DNA from: JAAYTL01 sp031460505
Lineage (GTDB): Bacteria; Bacillota; Clostridia; Tissierellales; Tissierellaceae
Assembly (NCBI GenBank): GCA_031460505.1
Contig: JAVKTT010000005.1
Coordinates: 198,572-262,571 of the forward strand
DNA length: 64,000 nt
Direction: 5' to 3'
Positions within the stretch are counted from its first letter, which is position 1. Every line of letters begins with the position of its first letter. A program made the position numbers and the translations under genes. The notes below the pieces were generated by a model. That model did no database searches and was not told where the DNA came from. It worked only from the letters and a program-made list of their open reading frames with translations. Of the stretch, positions 60,577-64,000 are shown piece after piece.

Positions 60577-62297
60577 TCTCTAATCACCCCTTTCTCCTGT
60601 GATTCATAGATTTCTTTGTATATAGGTGAATTCTCCAATAAATCTTTATGACTACCTACAGATTCTATTTCACCTTCATGAATTACAATTATTCTATCTG
60701 CATGCTGAATTGATGAAACCCTCTGTGCGATAATTATAGTAGTTACGTCTAATAACTCTTCTTTAAAAGCTTGTTGAATCTTTGCATCTGTAGTCATATC
60801 TACTGCAGAAGTTGAATCATCAAGTATAATTATCTTAGGATTTTTCATTAATGCTCTTGCTATGGTTAATCTCTGTCTTTGTCCACCAGAGAAGTTGCTA
60901 CCACCTTGCTCAACTTGATGGTCTAAGCTATCTTCATATTTTGAAACAAACTCCCAAGCTTGGGCTTGTTTAAGTGCCTTGACAATTTCTTCGTCTGTGG
61001 CACCTTCATTTCCCCATTGCATGTTTTCACGAATAGTACCTGAGAATAAGGTATTTTTCTGTAATACAAAGGCTACTTTATTACGAAGTTCTTTTATATC
61101 ATAATCTTTAACATCTACACCACTTACCATTACTGTCCCATTAGTTGCATCGTAAAGTCTAGGTATCAATTGAACCAATGATGACTTTGATGAACCTGTT
61201 GATCCAATTATGCCTATAACTTCACCTGAACTTATGCTTAAATTTATGTTCCTTAATACATTTTCTTTACTTCCTGCATATCTAAAACTTACATTGTCAA
61301 ATTTTATAGATCCGTCAACTACTTCATTAACTGGCTCCTGGATTTCTTTTATCTCAGAATAAGTATCCCAAACTTCTAAAATTCTATCCTTAGATGCTAT
61401 ACCACGTAATAATTGCATAAAGAACATTGATATCATCATCAGAGACATCATAATCTGAGTGATATAAGTTATAAAAGATATTAACTCACCTCTACCCATT
61501 AAACCTTGAACCACCTGTTGACCTCCAAACCATAAAACAGCAATGATTGTTCCGTATATTACAAGATTTAATACTGGCATTAAAAACACGATTAATGAAA
61601 TTGCCTTTAATGCTGTATCTCTTAGGTCATCATTTCTTTCCATGAATCTGTTTTCTTCATGTTCTTGTCTATTAAATGATTTGACAACTCCTATTGCTGT
61701 TAAGTTTTCTCTGATTATTGCGTTAACCCTATCAACTTTTGATTGTAACATTAAAAACAATGGTCTTGCTTTACTTAGAACTATTGCTACGATTATTCCA
61801 GTCAAAGGTATTGTAATTAAAAATATAACTGCCAAAGAGGAATTTATGTTAAATGCCATAATCAATGCAAATATCATCATAAACGGTGCTCTAATTGCCA
61901 TACGTAAACTCATCATTGTAACCTGACCAATTGTGTTACAGTCATTAGTAAGCCTAGTTATAAGAGATGCAACGGTAAACTGGTCAAGATTAGCAAAGGA
62001 AAATCCTTGAACTTTTTTAAATGTTTGTAGTCTAATTTCTGATGCAAATCCATATCCTGCTTTTGCACCAGCATAAGAACTAATTACTCCGAATAGCATT
62101 CCTAAAAATGCTGCTACAATCATGATAATTCCTATTCTTACAACATAATCTATATCTCTATTTGCAATCCCAACATCCACTATCTTTGACATAAGGTATG
62201 GAATTGCAATATCTGCAAATACCTCCAATATCATAAGTATTGGACTAAGCATTGCAAAAGGTATATATTTTTTCATATAAGGTAAAATCTTTCTCAT
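60573..62297 (-). CDS. ABC exporter subunit with degenerate ATPase site (BmrC/LmrC-like)
   Basis: The 574-residue protein has six membrane segments and an ABC ATPase with Walker A GSTGSSKSS (Ser in place of the usual Gly before Lys), canonical signature FSGGQRQR, Walker B IIILDDSTSAVD with Asp in place of the catalytic Glu, and switch IIAQRVS with Gln in place of His. These are the marks of the non-hydrolysing subunit of heterodimeric exporters. It follows the MarR regulator gene by ten bases. Confidence 0.92.
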   Translation of the reverse strand: MRKILPYMKKYIPFAMLSPILMILEVFADIAIPYLMSKIVDVGIANRDIDYVVRIGIIMIVAAFLGMLFGVISSYAGAKAGYGFASEIRLQTFKKVQGFSFANLDQFTVASLITRLTNDCNTIGQVTMMSLRMAIRAPFMMIFALIMAFNINSSLAVIFLITIPLTGIIVAIVLSKARPLFLMLQSKVDRVNAIIRENLTAIGVVKSFNRQEHEENRFMERNDDLRDTALKAISLIVFLMPVLNLVIYGTIIAVLWFGGQQVVQGLMGRGELISFITYITQIMMSLMMISMFFMQLLRGIASKDRILEVWDTYSEIKEIQEPVNEVVDGSIKFDNVSFRYAGSKENVLRNINLSISSGEVIGIIGSTGSSKSSLVQLIPRLYDATNGTVMVSGVDVKDYDIKELRNKVAFVLQKNTLFSGTIRENMQWGNEGATDEEIVKALKQAQAWEFVSKYEDSLDHQVEQGGSNFSGGQRQRLTIARALMKNPKIIILDDSTSAVDMTTDAKIQQAFKEELLDVTTIIIAQRVSSIQHADRIIVIHEGEIESVGSHKDLLENSPIYKEIYESQEKGVIRE

Positions 62298-62307
62298 TTT
62301 ACGCCTC

Positions 62308-62763
62308 CTATCCTTCTAAATTCTTTTCATTATCAAACTTATTTATACTGTCTAAATTCTCATTGATTTTAATTAAAAATTTACTTAACTCTTCAAGTTC
62401 AGTTTCTGAAAAATTCTTAAACATATCTCTATATTTTATATATAGATCTTCTCTATAATCATCGATTATTGATTTTCCATTTTCAGTTAGAATCAATCTA
62501 TTGTATCTCATGTCCTTCTCTAAAGGAATTTGCTTAATCATATTAAGTTTTATGAGACGTTTTACTATAGTACTTATAGCCCCTTCAGTAAGTCTCATTT
62601 CCTTAGCCAAATCTTTCTGATTTGCCTCAGGATACATATCAACAAGCATCATAAGATGAAGCTGCCCAAATTTAATTCCATATCCAAAAACCTTTCTTTG
62701 CATTATCTGAGCAATCTTTTGATGTATCTCTTTAAATTCCATGGCTACATCCTTTTCTATCAT
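62308..62763 (-). CDS. MarR family transcriptional regulator
   Basis: The 151-residue protein has a winged helix-turn-helix with NQKDLAKEMRLTEGAISTIVKRLIKLNMI near 55-83 and the wing DMRYNRLILTENG. It is the first gene of the exporter operon and most likely represses it by binding the tandem palindromes just upstream. The ATG at 62763 follows AGGAGGG. The ligand is unknown. Confidence 0.92.
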   Translation of the reverse strand: MIEKDVAMEFKEIHQKIAQIMQRKVFGYGIKFGQLHLMMLVDMYPEANQKDLAKEMRLTEGAISTIVKRLIKLNMIKQIPLEKDMRYNRLILTENGKSIIDDYREDLYIKYRDMFKNFSETELEELSKFLIKINENLDSINKFDNEKNLEG

Positions 62764-62780
62764 TTACTACCCTCCTAACA

Positions 62781-62827
62781 CTTTAGTGTTAAACTAATTT
62801 TAGAATAATACTTTAATGTTAAACTAA
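62781..62827 (-). promoter_or_regulatory. Tandem MarR operator sites
   Basis: CTTTAGTGTTAAACTAA and CTTTAATGTTAAACTAA are direct copies exactly 30 bases apart. The first contains a perfect TTAGT-N5-ACTAA dyad and the second has one mismatch. Confidence 0.75.
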
Positions 62828-62879
62828 TTATTGTTGATTGTCAACATATTTTTTAGATACCCTAAATAAAAACCATGCT

Positions 62880-62930
62880 TTATCCCCATAAAAACCCACT
62901 TATCAACAGGTTATGCACATATTGTCCACA
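62880..62930 (+). other. Cluster of four DnaA-box-like sites
   Basis: TTATCCCCA (62880), TTATCAACA (62900), TTATGCACA (62911) and TTGTCCACA (62922) all lie in one orientation. The third fits the TTATNCACA consensus exactly and the others differ at one position. The last three are spaced 11 bases apart. Confidence 0.55.
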
Positions 62931-62957
62931 TTTGACTAATGATTTTGGGCATAAAAA

Positions 62958-63034
62958 ATTGTCATCCTGAACGTGAGAAGGAATCTTGAATGTATTGAAC
63001 ATAAGATTCTTCAGCTACGCTTCAGAATGACAAT
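62958..63034. repeat. 77-bp palindromic intergenic element
   Basis: ATTGTCATCCTGAACGT...GGAATCTT and AAGATTCTTCAGCTACGCTTCAG..ATGACAAT form long inverted arms. Diverged copies lie at 17065-17200 and 37866-37928. Confidence 0.8.
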
Positions 63035-63079
63035 CAAAATAATATACTTATTCAAAAGTCTTTATTTTAGCAAGGTATT

Positions 63080-63898
63080 TTACCAAACAGGAATTGATGA
63101 TCCTTTTGAATCTTCCTCAATTACTGCCTTTGTCTCATCAGTTTGATATATTTCTACAATACGATTATAAACTTCATTATCTTTATCTTCTGTACGAACT
63201 ACTATTATATTTACATATAGGTTTTCACCTTCTTTTCCTTCTTCAAGTACAAGAGCATCTTGTGAAGGAATAAATCCTGCATCCCTAGCAACTCCTGAGT
63301 TGATTACTGCCACTGGAACTTCTTCTAGTGATGCTGGTACATTTGCTGCAGCCAGCTCTATAATCTCAAAATTTCTTGGATTTTCTTCAACATCCTTAAG
63401 AGATGGAATATCACCAGCTGATGGATCTACTGTTATTAATCCATTTTCTTGAAGTAAAAGTAGTGCTCTTCCTCCATTTGTTACATCATCAGGTATTACG
63501 ATTTTTGATCCGTCTTCTAATTCATCAAGGCTTTCAAGTTGTTTTGAATAGATACCTAAGGGTGCAAGTACAGTTTCTCCAATTACACTTAAATCATAGC
63601 CAAATTGTTCAACTTCTTTATTTAAGTAGATATGATGTTGGAAAGCATTCATATCTATTTCTCCTGCATCTAATGCTGCATTAGGTAGAGGATATGAGTC
63701 AAAGAATACAAGTTCAATTTCAATACCTTCCTTAGCTGCTTCTGCTTTAACATGATTCCAAACCTTAGAATCAGTACCTGTAAGCCCTACCCTTACAACA
63801 GTTGAACCATCATCATTTTTACCATTTGTATCTGAGCCACTACTACAACCAACTAATAACATGGATATTGCTAAAACTAAAATAATAATCTTTTTCAT
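63080..63898 (-). CDS. metQ: Methionine ABC transporter binding lipoprotein, MetQ/NlpA family
   Basis: The 272-residue lipoprotein has signal peptide and lipobox LLVGC with Cys18. The mature domain matches MetQ: VRVGLTGTDSKVWNHVKAEA, ELVFFDSYPLPNAALDAGEIDMNAFQH near 60-87 and VIPDDVTNGGRALLLLQ. It delivers methionine or related thioethers to a MetNI transporter, whose genes would be expected to the right of the window. GAGGAGAG precedes the ATG, and a short hairpin (CTTAGAAG with CTTCTAA) lies upstream. No S-box is visible in the 100 bases shown. Confidence 0.93.
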   Translation of the reverse strand: MKKIIILVLAISMLLVGCSSGSDTNGKNDDGSTVVRVGLTGTDSKVWNHVKAEAAKEGIEIELVFFDSYPLPNAALDAGEIDMNAFQHHIYLNKEVEQFGYDLSVIGETVLAPLGIYSKQLESLDELEDGSKIVIPDDVTNGGRALLLLQENGLITVDPSAGDIPSLKDVEENPRNFEIIELAAANVPASLEEVPVAVINSGVARDAGFIPSQDALVLEEGKEGENLYVNIIVVRTEDKDNEVYNRIVEIYQTDETKAVIEEDSKGSSIPVW

Positions 63899-64000
63899 CT
63901 ATTGTCTCTCCTCGTATAATATGTTTAGAAGCACTTTTTATAGGTCTTCTAAGCATATTTTAATATTTTTAATACAATTTTTATTAGAGATATCCTAATG

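Overview
The window is AT-rich DNA from a low-GC Gram-positive anaerobe of the Clostridia, most likely a Tissierellia-type organism. Supporting this are AGGAGG-type ribosome sites, frequent TTG/GTG starts, Firmicutes-type families (YclNOPQ-type uptake, BmrCD-type exporter, YkpA-type ABC-F, T-box control) and two spore proteins (an alpha/beta SASP and Tlp), so it is probably an endospore former. No rRNA, tRNA, prophage or CRISPR array was seen. Genus is not decidable from the sequence alone.

Layout. 1-6.3 kb: a partial acidic protein, a PlsY-type acyltransferase, a DEAD-box helicase, a PAS-GGDEF-HD-GYP protein and two hydrolases. 6.3-9.8 kb: ung and a TrkAH potassium uptake pair. 9.8-15 kb: a glutamate-cysteine ligase and an unusual ATP-grasp ligase, divergent from a selenoprotein W-like gene whose in-frame UGA is followed by a bacterial SECIS hairpin, then a NatAB-type ABC exporter. 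15-22.8 kb: hcp (hybrid cluster protein) and a four-gene cluster (soluble binding-protein-like protein with a DUF1858-type domain, SIMIBI GTPase with Cys pairs, ABC ATPase without permease, zinc ribbon). Both carry the same GTAAC-N4-GTTAC dyad at about -40, followed by chrA, DUF302 and DUF2249 genes. 22.8-24 kb: a tryptophan T-box leader and trpP, separated by a 214-bp structured element.

24-33.9 kb: lipoprotein, purC, nitroreductase, a CstA/BtsT-like pyruvate or peptide transporter with its LytS/LytR-type two-component system and a three-repeat operator, pepF. 34-45.9 kb: ABC-F protein, HtrA, MBL hydrolase, YczE-like protein, MATE transporter behind a hairpin leader, TtcA-like thiolase, ychF, HepT/MntA toxin-antitoxin, DUF3810 protein. 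46-52.3 kb: spore proteins, msrB, a Fur-box-controlled siderophore uptake operon, uppP. 52.5-57.3 kb: a complete pyruvate dehydrogenase operon, also preceded by a Fur-like box. 57.3-64 kb: a RAYT transposase bounded by REP-like hairpins, yjdM, a heterodimeric ABC exporter with its MarR regulator, a cluster of DnaA-box-like sites, and metQ.

The main themes are redox and nitrosative-stress defence (hcp and its companion cluster, thiol ligases, SelW, MsrB, nitroreductase), iron economy (Fur boxes on both siderophore uptake and PDH), and a dispersed family of GGGGAC-core palindromes that includes two 35-bp copies identical in opposite orientation, one of them abutting the RAYT gene. The strongest candidate for an undescribed system is the four-gene cluster at 17.2-20.4 kb.
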